This document shows positions 8,461 to 18,104 of a DNA stretch of 64,000 bases, piece after piece. How positions within the stretch are numbered: position 1 is the first letter of the stretch; the number at the start of each line of letters is the position of its first letter. Below the pieces are notes generated by a model, which searched no databases, had not been told where the DNA came from, and was given only the letters and a program-made list of their open reading frames with translations. Origin of the DNA: Halorussus vallis (lineage in GTDB: Archaea > Halobacteriota > Halobacteria > Halobacteriales > Haladaptataceae); contig NZ_CP100000.1 of the NCBI RefSeq assembly GCF_024138165.1, positions 1,674,001 through 1,738,000 on the forward strand, written 5' to 3'. The position numbers and the translations under genes were made by a program.

Positions 8461-9390
8461 ATGACTACACTCATCACCGGTGGACTAGGGTATCTCGGTT
8501 CTCGACTTATTCGGGAACTTCCGAACAATCCCCAGTTTTCGCAGGAAACCATCCGAATTCTAGACAACTTTCGCCAACCGCGTTTTCATGCGTTGTGGGA
8601 CCTACCCCCGTATGCGGACTACGAGTTCGTTGAAGCCGACATCCGTGACGAAAACGCGGTAAGAAGTGCGATGGAAGACGTTGACACGGTATTCCATCTA
8701 GCGGCGATTACCAACGCACCCGAGACGTTCGACATCCCCGAGAAGACGTGGGAAGTGAACTACGACGGGGCGTTGAACGTCTACGAGGCGGCCCGTGATG
8801 CTGATGTTTCCGAGTTCGTTAACGCGGTCACCTGCTCGGTTTATGGGACGACGGAAAAGAAGATAGAGGAAGACTTCGAATGTGACCCGGAGTCACCATA
8901 CGGGGAAGCGAAACTGGAAGCTGAACAGGAGATGTTCGACCGCTACGACGGTGAGATGGGTCTTACAGGACTACGATTGGGAACGGTTTACGGTTGGTCT
9001 ACTGGAATGCGGTTCGACACCGTGGTGGACAAGTTCGCACTATTGGCAGCGACGGGCCAACCACTGACGGTGTACGAGGGCGCGGAGGATCAGAAGCGAC
9101 CGTATCTGCACGTTCACGATTCGGTCCGGTCGATGATCTTCGCTGCGAACAAGTTGGGGGACGGTGAGGCGTACAACGTGGTCGGTCAGAATGGCCGATT
9201 GCAGGATGTCGTGGACGCCATCGTTACACACTTCCCCGACGTAGATATCGGGTACACTGAAGTTGAGCATCTGAATCAGCTCTCGTACGTCGTGAGTGAC
9301 GAAAAAATACGGAACGAAGGATTCGAGACATGTTACACGCTGGACCAGGGCGTTGAGGAGCTAGCGGATAAATTCAGAGCCTTCCTCTAG
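8461..9390 (+). CDS. NAD-dependent nucleotide-sugar epimerase/dehydratase (extended SDR)
   Basis: The 309-residue protein starts MTTLITGGLGYLGSRLIREL with the TGGxGYxG NAD motif. Downstream are VFHLAAITNAPETF, NAVTCSVYG with the catalytic serine region, and SPYGEAKLEAE with the Tyr-x-x-x-Lys pair. This is the extended SDR fold of UDP-glucose 4-epimerase and dTDP-glucose 4,6-dehydratase relatives. Length fits. In this operon it may act as epimerase, reductase or the missing RmlB-like dehydratase, but sequence alone does not decide. Its last 17 bp overlap the convergent GT2 gene at 9374. Confidence 0.85.
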   Translation: MTTLITGGLGYLGSRLIRELPNNPQFSQETIRILDNFRQPRFHALWDLPPYADYEFVEADIRDENAVRSAMEDVDTVFHLAAITNAPETFDIPEKTWEVNYDGALNVYEAARDADVSEFVNAVTCSVYGTTEKKIEEDFECDPESPYGEAKLEAEQEMFDRYDGEMGLTGLRLGTVYGWSTGMRFDTVVDKFALLAATGQPLTVYEGAEDQKRPYLHVHDSVRSMIFAANKLGDGEAYNVVGQNGRLQDVVDAIVTHFPDVDIGYTEVEHLNQLSYVVSDEKIRNEGFETCYTLDQGVEELADKFRAFL

Positions 9391-10447
9391 TCCCACTATT
9401 TTTAGTACTGTCGTAGTACTTTAGGATTATTACGTACGGAATGCTGTAAAGCGCTTTAAGGAGCGTCGAGAGCCATGTCGCAAGCGGCTCAGGGACGCCG
9501 AATCGCGCCAGCGGAATTAAGGGCGTTGCGTCGCCGATTAGTTCTGCGTCGTCGCGCTTTCGAAGTCGTTGAACTGCGGCTCGCTTTCTCTGAATAGCGC
9601 CGAGGTTGTTCATGACCCAGTACTGCGCCCGGAGCTTTGCTAGGACATGGCTGAACCCCTTCAATGCCGCAACACCCCAGAGCAGTAGCTCTGTAAGGAG
9701 TAGCGAGGGAAGGAGCAGTATAAGCGTCCGGACCTGAAGGTGTTTTAAGAGAATCAAGTATCTGTTCCGCTCCATGTTGTAGAACCGCCACGGTGGAAGC
9801 GGACGGTCGTACTTATGGTACACGACGGAGCTGGGTACGAATAGTACGTCCCGCCCTGCAAGCCGTGCGCGCCATGCCAGATCAAGGTCCTCGTAATAAA
9901 ACTCAAAGTCTTCGTCAAACCCTCCTATTTCGTCGAGCAACTCACGGGTTATTACAAATGCGCAACCTGAGACGGAGGGGACGACCTCCTCTTCGGTGTA
10001 CGCCGATGATTGGCAGTCAAGCCCTCGACAGAACCCGAGTCCGGTGTAGTGAGCGAGATTTCCGCAAGTGTTCACTTTCTTCGGATCCTCGTAGTACAGT
10101 ACCTTCGACGTTGTGATTTCGGCCTGCCCGTCAGTCAGTGGGGCTACGAGACATTCGAGCCAGTCCTCTTCCACCACTACATCGGGATTTAATACGGCGA
10201 TGAACTCTCCTTTTGCGGCAGCGAACCCAATGTTGTTTCCACCTGCATACCATTCGTTCGCGTCATTCACCACGAGACGGACTTCCGGATGCTCCTCGGT
10301 TACGTATTCAACGCTACCGTCGTCAGAATTATTGTCCACGACGATAACTTCGTAATCCTCGGCTGTTTGGGCGAGCAGGGACGGCAGGCAGTCCTGGAGG
10401 TCGTCTTTTCCGTCCTTGTTGACAACTACAACACTTGTTTTCGTCAT
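9374..10447 (-). CDS. Family 2 glycosyltransferase with C-terminal membrane segment
   Basis: The 357-residue protein begins MTKTSVVVVNKDGKDDLQDC and shows the GT-A fold of GT2: IVVDNNSDDGS, AVLNPDVVVEEDWL (DxD-like metal site) and GGFDEDFEFYYEDLDLAWRA (the ED acid motif). A hydrophobic stretch near residues 235-260 (LILLLPSLLLTELLLW) suggests anchoring to the inner face of the membrane. This pattern is typical of rhamnosyltransferase-like enzymes that extend lipid-linked glycans. It lies 13 bp downstream of the sugar transferase on the same strand. The sugar donor is unknown; the dTDP-sugar genes nearby are suggestive. Confidence 0.9.
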   Translation of the reverse strand: MTKTSVVVVNKDGKDDLQDCLPSLLAQTAEDYEVIVVDNNSDDGSVEYVTEEHPEVRLVVNDANEWYAGGNNIGFAAAKGEFIAVLNPDVVVEEDWLECLVAPLTDGQAEITTSKVLYYEDPKKVNTCGNLAHYTGLGFCRGLDCQSSAYTEEEVVPSVSGCAFVITRELLDEIGGFDEDFEFYYEDLDLAWRARLAGRDVLFVPSSVVYHKYDRPLPPWRFYNMERNRYLILLKHLQVRTLILLLPSLLLTELLLWGVAALKGFSHVLAKLRAQYWVMNNLGAIQRKRAAVQRLRKRDDAELIGDATPLIPLARFGVPEPLATWLSTLLKALYSIPYVIILKYYDSTKNSGTRGRL

Positions 10448-10460
10448 ATCGGAGGTTCTC

Positions 10461-11894
10461 TCATCGAGAAGAGGAGCGCTCCTTCAAAAATTGTCTGGAA
10501 ATCTCGGAGAGCACGGCCCAAATCTGTCTAATTACGATTTTGACGTCAAGCCAGAACGACTGATTCTGAATATATTCGAGGTCGTATCGGAGCTTTTTCG
10601 CGGGTTCGGTGCTCTTCACATCGTTTATCTGGGCCAGCCCCGTCAGTCCCGGTTTGACAAACCACCGCATTCGCCACATCTTGGTCGTCATTTCCAGGAA
10701 TTGTTCCTCGTCTGTCCACACCGCACGAGGTCCGACGACGCTCATCTCTCCCCATAGTATCGACCACAGTTGCGGTAGTTCGTCAAGGTGTGTTCGTCGA
10801 AGAATCTGACCGACTTGCGTAATGCGATCATTATTCTCATCTTCTTTCGGTACTGCTGACTCAGGTTCCAACGACATCGTCCGGAATTTGTAGACGGTGA
10901 ACGTGTCTCCGAACTCAGCCGTTCGTTCTTGGCTGTATAAGACTGGGCTACCGCTATCGAACTTAAGAATGAGAGCTATCACTATAATAACTGGCATAAA
11001 CGAAACAATACCAACGGTTGCGAAACCAATATCGAAAGCTCGCTTCAGAACGTAATCTTGCCAGTCCCAAGGCTCAAGATCGATATCTACAAGCGTGCTT
11101 TCGCTGCTAGCTGTCGAGATTAAAACACTTTCGGCGTGTTCTCTCTGGATTTTCGCTTCGACACCGTGTTCGTAGCAGGTATTGAGTACCCCAAAGAACT
11201 CCGCCCGGTCCGATTTTGAGAATGCGAGAATAACGGTGTCAATATCGTGCTGGATTAACATTTCGTTGAGACGGGAAACACCCCCGAGATAATTTAGTCC
11301 GTCAACCGAAGCACTGCCGCTTCCGTCCGTTACGGCTACGCGCTCAGGCACACTCTCAGCGGCATGGTTTTGATACCCACGTAACGATACATAACCCACA
11401 ACGGAGATGTCGATTACCTCGTAGGCTTCCTGAATTCGGTGAATATCGTCACCGACAATGATCGCTCTTTTTTCATTGGCAGGTCGATTGCGAATCCCGA
11501 CAAACCACACGGGTAAACTGACGAGCAGAACGGCCATCAACAGCACCAGCGTCGAACGTGGGAGTCGATAGGTATAGTCAAAGTACCCGATGGTCGCGAG
11601 CGCTAGCGTCGCCACGACCACCCGTTTCTGTGTGAGGAAAATTGTGTCGAGAATTCGCCGTGGCCGGGGTTTGAATAATGGAAATAGGCTGGCGACGGTG
11701 ATGCTGATGGTCGATATCAACGCTAGCCGGAACTCAGCACCGGTCAGTACGGCTGCTGGCAACCGATTGAACACTGGCACAAACTCAGTAGAAAACCGCT
11801 GGACCGTCGGCTGATTTGAGAGAAGGACTGCAGAAGCACTCCCAAGAACCGCACCAATCACACTCAATGCACGATACTTCAATCCGGAAACCAT
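10461..11894 (-). CDS. Polyprenyl-phosphate glycosylphosphotransferase (initiating sugar transferase)
   Basis: The 477-residue protein has several N-terminal membrane helices (residues 5-140), a CoA-binding-like Rossmann region (residues 170-260), and a C-terminal bacterial-sugar-transferase domain. The latter contains RAFDIGFATVGIVSF, SPVLYSQERTAEFG, FTVYKFRTM and VGPRAVW, the WbaP/PglC catalytic signature. It transfers sugar-1-phosphate to a polyprenyl phosphate to start glycan assembly. An in-frame GTG at 11978 would add 28 polar residues. I prefer the ATG at 11894, which directly precedes the first membrane helix. The GT2 gene follows 13 bp after its stop. Confidence 0.9.
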   Translation of the reverse strand: MVSGLKYRALSVIGAVLGSASAVLLSNQPTVQRFSTEFVPVFNRLPAAVLTGAEFRLALISTISITVASLFPLFKPRPRRILDTIFLTQKRVVVATLALATIGYFDYTYRLPRSTLVLLMAVLLVSLPVWFVGIRNRPANEKRAIIVGDDIHRIQEAYEVIDISVVGYVSLRGYQNHAAESVPERVAVTDGSGSASVDGLNYLGGVSRLNEMLIQHDIDTVILAFSKSDRAEFFGVLNTCYEHGVEAKIQREHAESVLISTASSESTLVDIDLEPWDWQDYVLKRAFDIGFATVGIVSFMPVIIVIALILKFDSGSPVLYSQERTAEFGDTFTVYKFRTMSLEPESAVPKEDENNDRITQVGQILRRTHLDELPQLWSILWGEMSVVGPRAVWTDEEQFLEMTTKMWRMRWFVKPGLTGLAQINDVKSTEPAKKLRYDLEYIQNQSFWLDVKIVIRQIWAVLSEISRQFLKERSSSR

Positions 11895-11999
11895 CGTTAC
11901 TGACGCAGGTTTTGGAAGGTGCTTAAAGGCTGTGCATTGGGGGTTGAGGTACGTCCCCTGATACCACCTCTTGGGCACCCTTCGACCACTTTACGCCTA

Positions 12000-14900
12000 C
12001 TAGTTTGGTTTCAGTTCATGCGGCGGTTCGCTCCGGATGATTTCGTTGAGTAATCGCTCCATGTGTTCCGCCGGTCTTACTGCGTCGTAATTTTCCGTAT
12101 TTCTACTTCGTGCTTCGACAAGTTCGGGGTTCGAAATAATATCCTCGATACGCTGTACAATAGCATCTGCCGATACATCCTCAACGATGAATCCCGCTTC
12201 ATTTTCTCGAACTCGGTCCGCAGGTGCACCAATGTCGAAACACATAACCGGCAATCCCAGTAACATCGCTTCAGAAGTGGTGAACGAGAACGTCTCAGGC
12301 CAGATACTCGGTATAAGACATATGTCGACGTCATATCGCTCTATCTGGTCGTTCAAATCTGCATAGTCCTCGTATCTACCGTGGACCCGGAAGTCACCAC
12401 CCGCCGCTTCGTATCCTGCAGGATAGTCTTTTGTCTCTCCGAGTACAACAATCTCAAATGGGAGGTGTTCGAGGCGTTCATCCTGGGCAAGTGTCGATAG
12501 GATATCCATCCCTTTGTGATAGCCGATAGCGCCGATTATGCCGACGGTCAGCAGGTCAGAATCGAATTCATGGACGCGTCGTTCGAGTTGGTCAATTCCC
12601 GTAATCCCATGTTCAATTTCTGTCAATTCCGTTGTATCGCCGTACGCGTCGGCGAGTATCCGTCTCGAAGACTCCGAAAACGCGACGATTGAATCAGAAC
12701 TCTCTAAAAGTGCGCCCATCTCGCATCGCCATTCACCAATCTCGAAGCATTCGTCGTAGATTACGTTGTGATCGGAGTGGGTGTTGTTCTCCAGGCACTT
12801 GCGGCAGGTATCGAGATCGTCCGGGACGCCACAGAACTCACCGGTATCGTCGAGGAGATTCCAGCTCGGACAGACCCAGAAGTAGTCGTGTACGAAACAG
12901 GTCGTCGGCACATTTAGCTCGCGAACATGCTTTACGACTTCCGTGGGATTTGGCCATGCGACCACATTGTTGACAAACACGTGGTTAATCCCCAGTACGT
13001 CCTTCAAACCCTCGATATTCTCGTACTCGAACGCGTCGAAGACAAACTTTTGAGTCACCCCTTCGCCAATGTATTCGAGAACGAACTGATCGTCGTGGTA
13101 CTGGAACGTCAGCAATATCGTCGGATGTCCCTCGCTTTGGAGGTGCTCGGCGATTGTCTCACGGTACATATTTGCACCGCCTCCGAGGTCGTGGTCGATG
13201 AGAAGGTAGCTCTCCTTCTCGGACGTGTCCGAATCAATAATCACTTTGAGCGCCTCTCGGACCTCTTTGAGCGGATTTCGGTCGTTGTACTTGTCGATGA
13301 CGCGCTGATACTCAGGATGCTTTTCGAGGAGGTTGTTGAGGTTCTTCTCCAGGAGTTCTTGTTTCTCCTCGCCGAACGACGCACCGTGCTCGTGGAAAAC
13401 GAACAGGTTCGGAGCGAGCACGTTCTCGAATCCTCGCTTATGGGCGCGTCGAGACCAGTCGTTCTCTTCGCCATATCCCCGTCCGAAGGTTTCGGCATCG
13501 AACAGTCCGATTTCCTTGACGACGTTGCAGTTGAACGCCATGCAGAAGCCGACTCCTGTCGGGATCTCGTACGTCTTTTCGGGGCCGTACTCCCGGAAAT
13601 ACCCGTCGAGCGTCTCGGTCGAGAGTTCTTTGAACAGCGGGTTGTCCTCCTGGAACTCCGGGAAACTTGCCAGCGTCGCGGCGTTAGAGAACGGAGTCAC
13701 GCTCGCGACCTGCGTGGGCCTGTCGAAGATGGGCTTGAACAGCCGATCCAACCAACCCTCCGGGACGACAGTATCCGTGTTGAGTATGACGAAGTGATTC
13801 TCGGCGTAGGTCGCAGCCTCGTTGACTGTCTTGACGAAGCCATCGTTCTCCGACTTCTCTATCGTTTTAACCGTGATGTCCCGCTCCGGCACGTCGCGGA
13901 GAGACGACAACAACTTCTCGATGCGCTCGTCCGGGCTAGCATCGTTGACGACGATGAGCCGACAGTTGCTTGAGTTCTCGAGAACGCTTTCGAGGCATCG
14001 CTTCGTGTCGTCGAACGCATTGTACACTGGCACGATGATGTCGACCATTTCGGAACGAGATTGAGCAGTTCTATTCGATCTACTGCAAAGATTCCGCAGA
14101 TACGTCCCGTCACAGGCCACCTCCGAATTCACCTCTTCGTCGCTTGTTCCGGCGGTCGCGTCTCGCTTTCGCCAAGAATCAAATCGACGGGCAAATTCTC
14201 GCGCCCCGCCGTGTTTGAGTATTCTGTATCCTTTAGAGGAGAGTCGCCGATACTCGCTCACCGTCTGGTCAGCAGAGAGAACCCCTTCCGTGAGTCGGTG
14301 ATAGCTCCGACGACGAAAACTGTCGTTCGGAAGCGCCCGCTCCACGAACGAACGGTACTTCTGTATGAGATGCCACGCCTTACTGTGCTTGACTTGATGG
14401 AGTTCGTCTCTTAGTTCGTTGACGGTGTCGCTCTTTGATTGTAACTCGCCTTGCAGTTCGTCGACGGTGTTGCTCTTTGATCGTAACTCGTCTCGCAATT
14501 CGTCAATTGTTGTATCCTGCTCCGCTGTCCGACATTCCAATTCGTCGATGTCTTCCTCAAAATTGGTGCGTAGCTGTTGGACCTCCGGTTCGTTAAGGAA
14601 GAAGTCGGAATTTAGTCGTTGGCTCGCCGTCGTCTTTTTTAATACCTCGTGTTTGTATTGTGGTTTCTTTAATAGTCCGAGAACGAGATCATCTATTGTC
14701 GATACCGGGATGAGTTCCGATTCTTTCCTACAATCGGATAACTCCGAATGATTAGGAACCGCAAGTATCCCCGTTTCTTTCGCCTCCCCGAAGAAATTCT
14801 TCGAGTTTCCTTTGTAATTCGACGGATTGTAGGCGTCGGCGTGGTATAGAAAGGTGTCGTATCCGAAATCGGACATCGCCTCCACGACTTCCCATCCTTT

Positions 14901-15551
14901 ATCTACGGAGTTACATTCGGCGAACACCACCGGCTTGTGAGCACGGATGGTTTCATCCCCTCCTCGAAGGATGTCGGCCTCAGCCCCCTCAACATCGAGT
15001 TTGAGGAGTTTGCAATCGGCGAGGTCCAAGTCGTCGAGTGTACTCACTTCGACCGACGTCGAACTGGTTGCATGCTCGATAGCGCCATCAAGCTCGTTGG
15101 CGCCGAAGTTCTGATTCTCTTCCACTTCGACATCGTCTATCTGTAGATTCCCTTGTTGGTCAGATAACGCCTCGTTGAAGACTTCGACGTTTGTGAGATT
15201 ATTTAGTTCGACGTTCCGTCGCAGTAACTCAAAATATTCCTTCTGCGGCTCGAAGGCGTAGACAGTTCCTTCTTGACCGACGTAGTCAGCAAACGCCAGA
15301 CTGTGTGTCCCGATAAATGCACCCGCGTCGACGATGGTATCTCCTGGGCTGACGAACTCTGAGAGTAATTCGAGTTCAAGTTCCGCCCACTCCCCATATG
15401 CTTCAAGCGAACGACCTATGACGGAGTCAGCCTCAAAAGCCAAGAGTTGCCCGTATCGGCAGTTAATCTGCTGTGCCATATTGCAGTCCACGATAGAAAC
15501 GATCGGATTAAAAGCTGTCGGTCTCATCGAACTGGAATCAGGAGCACTCAT
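12000..15551 (-). CDS. Multidomain FkbM methyltransferase / GT2 / GT4 glycosyltransferase fusion
   Basis: This 1183-residue protein has three enzyme units. Residues about 60-260 form an FkbM-type SAM methyltransferase (TIVDAGAFIGTHSLAF, KLLKLDVEGAEADIL). Residues about 330-395 are a heptad-rich coiled coil with repeated DEL blocks. Residues about 500-740 are a GT2 domain (VDIIVPVYNAFDDTKRC, LIVVNDASPD, VILNTDTVVPEGWLDR, RGYGEENDWSRR). Residues about 790-1175 resemble a GT-B/GT4 enzyme (GGGANMYRETIAEHL, GYHKGMDIL, LPSIWPETFSFTTSEAM with the donor-site E). It may build and O-methylate a glycan in one polypeptide. An alternative start is the ATG nine codons in. Fusion of all three is unusual, but each motif is intact. 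Confidence 0.88.
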   Translation of the reverse strand: MSAPDSSSMRPTAFNPIVSIVDCNMAQQINCRYGQLLAFEADSVIGRSLEAYGEWAELELELLSEFVSPGDTIVDAGAFIGTHSLAFADYVGQEGTVYAFEPQKEYFELLRRNVELNNLTNVEVFNEALSDQQGNLQIDDVEVEENQNFGANELDGAIEHATSSTSVEVSTLDDLDLADCKLLKLDVEGAEADILRGGDETIRAHKPVVFAECNSVDKGWEVVEAMSDFGYDTFLYHADAYNPSNYKGNSKNFFGEAKETGILAVPNHSELSDCRKESELIPVSTIDDLVLGLLKKPQYKHEVLKKTTASQRLNSDFFLNEPEVQQLRTNFEEDIDELECRTAEQDTTIDELRDELRSKSNTVDELQGELQSKSDTVNELRDELHQVKHSKAWHLIQKYRSFVERALPNDSFRRRSYHRLTEGVLSADQTVSEYRRLSSKGYRILKHGGAREFARRFDSWRKRDATAGTSDEEVNSEVACDGTYLRNLCSRSNRTAQSRSEMVDIIVPVYNAFDDTKRCLESVLENSSNCRLIVVNDASPDERIEKLLSSLRDVPERDITVKTIEKSENDGFVKTVNEAATYAENHFVILNTDTVVPEGWLDRLFKPIFDRPTQVASVTPFSNAATLASFPEFQEDNPLFKELSTETLDGYFREYGPEKTYEIPTGVGFCMAFNCNVVKEIGLFDAETFGRGYGEENDWSRRAHKRGFENVLAPNLFVFHEHGASFGEEKQELLEKNLNNLLEKHPEYQRVIDKYNDRNPLKEVREALKVIIDSDTSEKESYLLIDHDLGGGANMYRETIAEHLQSEGHPTILLTFQYHDDQFVLEYIGEGVTQKFVFDAFEYENIEGLKDVLGINHVFVNNVVAWPNPTEVVKHVRELNVPTTCFVHDYFWVCPSWNLLDDTGEFCGVPDDLDTCRKCLENNTHSDHNVIYDECFEIGEWRCEMGALLESSDSIVAFSESSRRILADAYGDTTELTEIEHGITGIDQLERRVHEFDSDLLTVGIIGAIGYHKGMDILSTLAQDERLEHLPFEIVVLGETKDYPAGYEAAGGDFRVHGRYEDYADLNDQIERYDVDICLIPSIWPETFSFTTSEAMLLGLPVMCFDIGAPADRVRENEAGFIVEDVSADAIVQRIEDIISNPELVEARSRNTENYDAVRPAEHMERLLNEIIRSEPPHELKPN

Positions 15552-15601
15552 ACAGTTAAGAAACGCTAAAGTGACTGAGGGAGAACGGAAGTGGTGTACC
15601 G

Positions 15602-16372
15602 ATGATCGCTAATATGTACGAGTATCGGGAGTTGATAAAAAATCTCGTCAGAAAGGACTTTAAGCTCAAGTATCGGTGGTCGATACTCGGATTCGCCTGG
15701 TCCCTCATCAACCCGATTTCGCTTGTTCTCGTCTACACACTCGCTTTCAACGTGATTCTCTCTGTACCGATCGAAAACTTCACGCTCTATCTCGTCTCCG
15801 GATTGTTCCCATGGATGTTCTTTGCCTCAACCATGCAAGGTTCAACTACCTCAATTCTAGGGAATTCAGGTTTAGTGAAAAATATGTCATTCCCTCGTGG
15901 GATTATGCCGCTAGCTGACCTCTTGTTCAACTTCGTGGAGTTCCTTCTGACGCTCACCGTCTTTTTCCCGATTGCGTTTCTCTTCTTCGGGGCTGACCTC
16001 TCGATGGCGATACTGGCATTTCCGGCCGTTCTGCTCTTACAGTTCATTTTTCTCTACGGAATATGTCTGACGCTTTCTGCAGGCACCGTCCTGTTCCGAG
16101 ATCTTGAACACATTGTCGAGATCATCATTCGTCCACTATTTTGGATGACTCCGATTGTGTATGAAATGTCGCTCGTGCCGGGGAACTTCCGTTTTATATA
16201 TATGCTGAATCCGTTCGCTCCGTTCGTGATTTCGTATCAGTCGATCTTCTACAGAGCTGAGTTTCCGCAACTAAATTACGTTGAGTCCATGTTGTTCTGG
16301 ACCACCCTCTCGCTCATCGTCGGATCATTGGTTTTTAAGAGATACTCTCCTTATTTCGCGGAGGAAATATAA
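15602..16372 (+). CDS. wzm: ABC-2 type polysaccharide export permease (Wzm-like)
   Basis: The 256-residue membrane protein starts MIANMYEYRELIKNLVRKDF and has the conserved LVRKDFKLKYRWSILGFAWSLINP amphipathic entry motif of Wzm/KpsM/TagG permeases. About six hydrophobic helices follow. With the ATPase it would flip a lipid-linked glycan across the membrane. The ATG at 15614 is an alternative start. Its TAA overlaps the ATPase ATG by one base, so the two are translationally coupled. It is divergent from the 1183-residue transferase gene, 50 bp away. Confidence 0.92.
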   Translation: MIANMYEYRELIKNLVRKDFKLKYRWSILGFAWSLINPISLVLVYTLAFNVILSVPIENFTLYLVSGLFPWMFFASTMQGSTTSILGNSGLVKNMSFPRGIMPLADLLFNFVEFLLTLTVFFPIAFLFFGADLSMAILAFPAVLLLQFIFLYGICLTLSAGTVLFRDLEHIVEIIIRPLFWMTPIVYEMSLVPGNFRFIYMLNPFAPFVISYQSIFYRAEFPQLNYVESMLFWTTLSLIVGSLVFKRYSPYFAEEI

Positions 16373-17130
16373 TGAGGAGAGCTATCCATATCGAGAATCT
16401 CTCGAAGAGATTTACGTTACAGCGTGAGCAGAATCTGAAAACATTCGTGATGAATGCGCTACGAAACCGAATTACGCGCGAACAGTTCTGGGCCTTGCAG
16501 AACGTCAGTCTTGACGTACAGAAGGGGGAAACGTTTGGTATCGTCGGCGCTAACGGTTCCGGAAAGAGCACCCTTCTTAAGTTGGTTGCCGGAATCCTAA
16601 CGCCGACCGAAGGGTCAATCGACATTGATGGAGTCGTAGCTCCAATTATCAACCTCGGTGTCGGATTCAACCCGGACCTCACCGGTAAAGAGAACCTATA
16701 TCTCAATGCTTCGCTATATGGACTGGGAAGAGATGATATAGATCGCATCTACGACGACATCGTGGCGTTCTCCGAACTCGGTGAGTTCATTGAGGAACCA
16801 ATCAAGACGTACTCTAGCGGAATGAAGATGCGTCTAGGCTTCTCCATAGCCGTCCATATTGACCCCGATGTACTCCTCATTGACGAGGTGCTCGCCGTCG
16901 GTGACGAAAAGTTCCAAGAAAAATGTATGGAAAAGATAAACCAATTACAGCGGGATGGGAAAACGATACTTTTCGTCTCCCACAGCGCGGCACAGGTGCG
17001 AGAACTCTGTTCGCGCGTTTGTCTACTCGAAAACGGTGAAGTAGTAGACGTCGGTCCCTCTGATACGGTTCTCGCAAAGTACGCAGGTATTCTAGAAACG
17101 GATGCTGACGCTCAAGTGAGAGAACTATGA
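16372..17130 (+). CDS. wzt: ABC polysaccharide exporter ATPase (Wzt-like)
   Basis: The 252-residue ATPase has a Walker A GANGSGKST at residues 59-67, signature YSSGMKMRLGFS, Walker B VLLIDEVLAVGDE and the switch histidine in LFVSHSAAQ. The insert and the VGFNPDLTGKENLYLN segment are typical of the Wzt/TagH/KpsT branch. At 252 residues it lacks the C-terminal carbohydrate-binding domain found in some Wzt proteins that recognise a modified chain end. It therefore probably exports without a cap signal. The stop overlaps the following GT2 start by 4 bp. Confidence 0.93.
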   Translation: MRRAIHIENLSKRFTLQREQNLKTFVMNALRNRITREQFWALQNVSLDVQKGETFGIVGANGSGKSTLLKLVAGILTPTEGSIDIDGVVAPIINLGVGFNPDLTGKENLYLNASLYGLGRDDIDRIYDDIVAFSELGEFIEEPIKTYSSGMKMRLGFSIAVHIDPDVLLIDEVLAVGDEKFQEKCMEKINQLQRDGKTILFVSHSAAQVRELCSRVCLLENGEVVDVGPSDTVLAKYAGILETDADAQVREL

Positions 17131-18104
17131 ACCCTACCGTCAGCGTTATTATCGTCAACTGGAACGGGAGAGAGTACCTCGGACCATGTCTAGAGTCGCT
17201 CCAAGCCCAGTCGTTTACCGACTTCGAGACAATCGTCGTTGATAACGGCTCCACCGATGGAAGTGTCTCCTTCGTTGAGCATAATTTTCCCACTATCACG
17301 GTAGTAGAACTAGAAGAGAATCAGGGATTCTGTGGCGGGAACAACGCCGGTATTAAGCGAGCAAACGGCGATTACATAGCGTTACTCAACAACGATACGG
17401 TCGTCGACTCCAAATGGCTGGCCGAATTAGTTGACGCTGCGGAAACGACCGATGCGGACTTTTTCGCTTCCAAGATGCTTCTCTACGACGACCGGGATGT
17501 CGTCGACACGTGTGGGGACTACTACTCAACGCTAGGAGTTGCGGGAAAGAGAGGCCACCTTGACGATGCCGAGAAGTTCAAGAATTATGAGGAGGTCTTC
17601 GGCGCGTGCGCAGGCGCTGCACTCTATAGCAGAGAGTTACTCGAAGACGTCGGACTGTTCGACGAGGACTTCTTCCTGAGCTACGAGGATGTCGACTTGG
17701 GCTTCAGAGCGCGACTGAGAGGATACCGGTGTCTCTTCGTCGCTGATGCTGTGGTGTATCACCACCTCAGTTCTACCATCGGTGAGAACAGCGAAACGTA
17801 CGTGTATCACGGACAGCGCAATTTGGAATACGTCTTTGTGAAGAACCTCCCATCCCGACTTCTCATTCAATACCTCCCCAGACACCTCCTCTACAACGCG
17901 ATTGCCTGTTTCTATTTTACCTTCGTCGGCCAATGGAGAGCATTCTTCCGAGCTAAATGCCACGCTTTGATGGCGTTACCAACCCTTCTTCAAAAGCGGC
18001 GAGAAATACAGCAGAGACGCCAAGTAGAGTCGATGGAAATCAGTTCGCAAATACAAAGCCATGGGTTGGTAAGCAAAATCATAAATAAACTCCAAAGACT
18101 GTAA
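17127..18104 (+). CDS. Family 2 glycosyltransferase (rhamnosyltransferase-like)
   Basis: The 325-residue protein begins MNPTVSVIIVNWNGREYL and shows VVDNGSTDGS, ALLNNDTVVDSKWLAE and LFDEDFFLSYEDVDLGFRAR, the complete GT2 set of nucleotide, metal and acid motifs. A weakly hydrophobic C-terminal region (about residues 245-275) suggests membrane association. It forms the third gene of the wzm-wzt operon with a 4-bp overlap. It resembles the GT2 at 9374 in organisation, suggesting the two add successive sugars of one chain. Acceptor and donor are unknown. Confidence 0.9.
   Translation: MNPTVSVIIVNWNGREYLGPCLESLQAQSFTDFETIVVDNGSTDGSVSFVEHNFPTITVVELEENQGFCGGNNAGIKRANGDYIALLNNDTVVDSKWLAELVDAAETTDADFFASKMLLYDDRDVVDTCGDYYSTLGVAGKRGHLDDAEKFKNYEEVFGACAGAALYSRELLEDVGLFDEDFFLSYEDVDLGFRARLRGYRCLFVADAVVYHHLSSTIGENSETYVYHGQRNLEYVFVKNLPSRLLIQYLPRHLLYNAIACFYFTFVGQWRAFFRAKCHALMALPTLLQKRREIQQRRQVESMEISSQIQSHGLVSKIINKLQRL

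Noticed and set aside
8461-9390. Assigning this SDR firmly as RmlB (dTDP-glucose 4,6-dehydratase)
   Set aside because: It has the extended SDR motifs but not a clear dehydratase signature, such as the catalytic Asp-Glu pair in a TDEVYG context; here the motif is CSVYG. It is left as epimerase/dehydratase.
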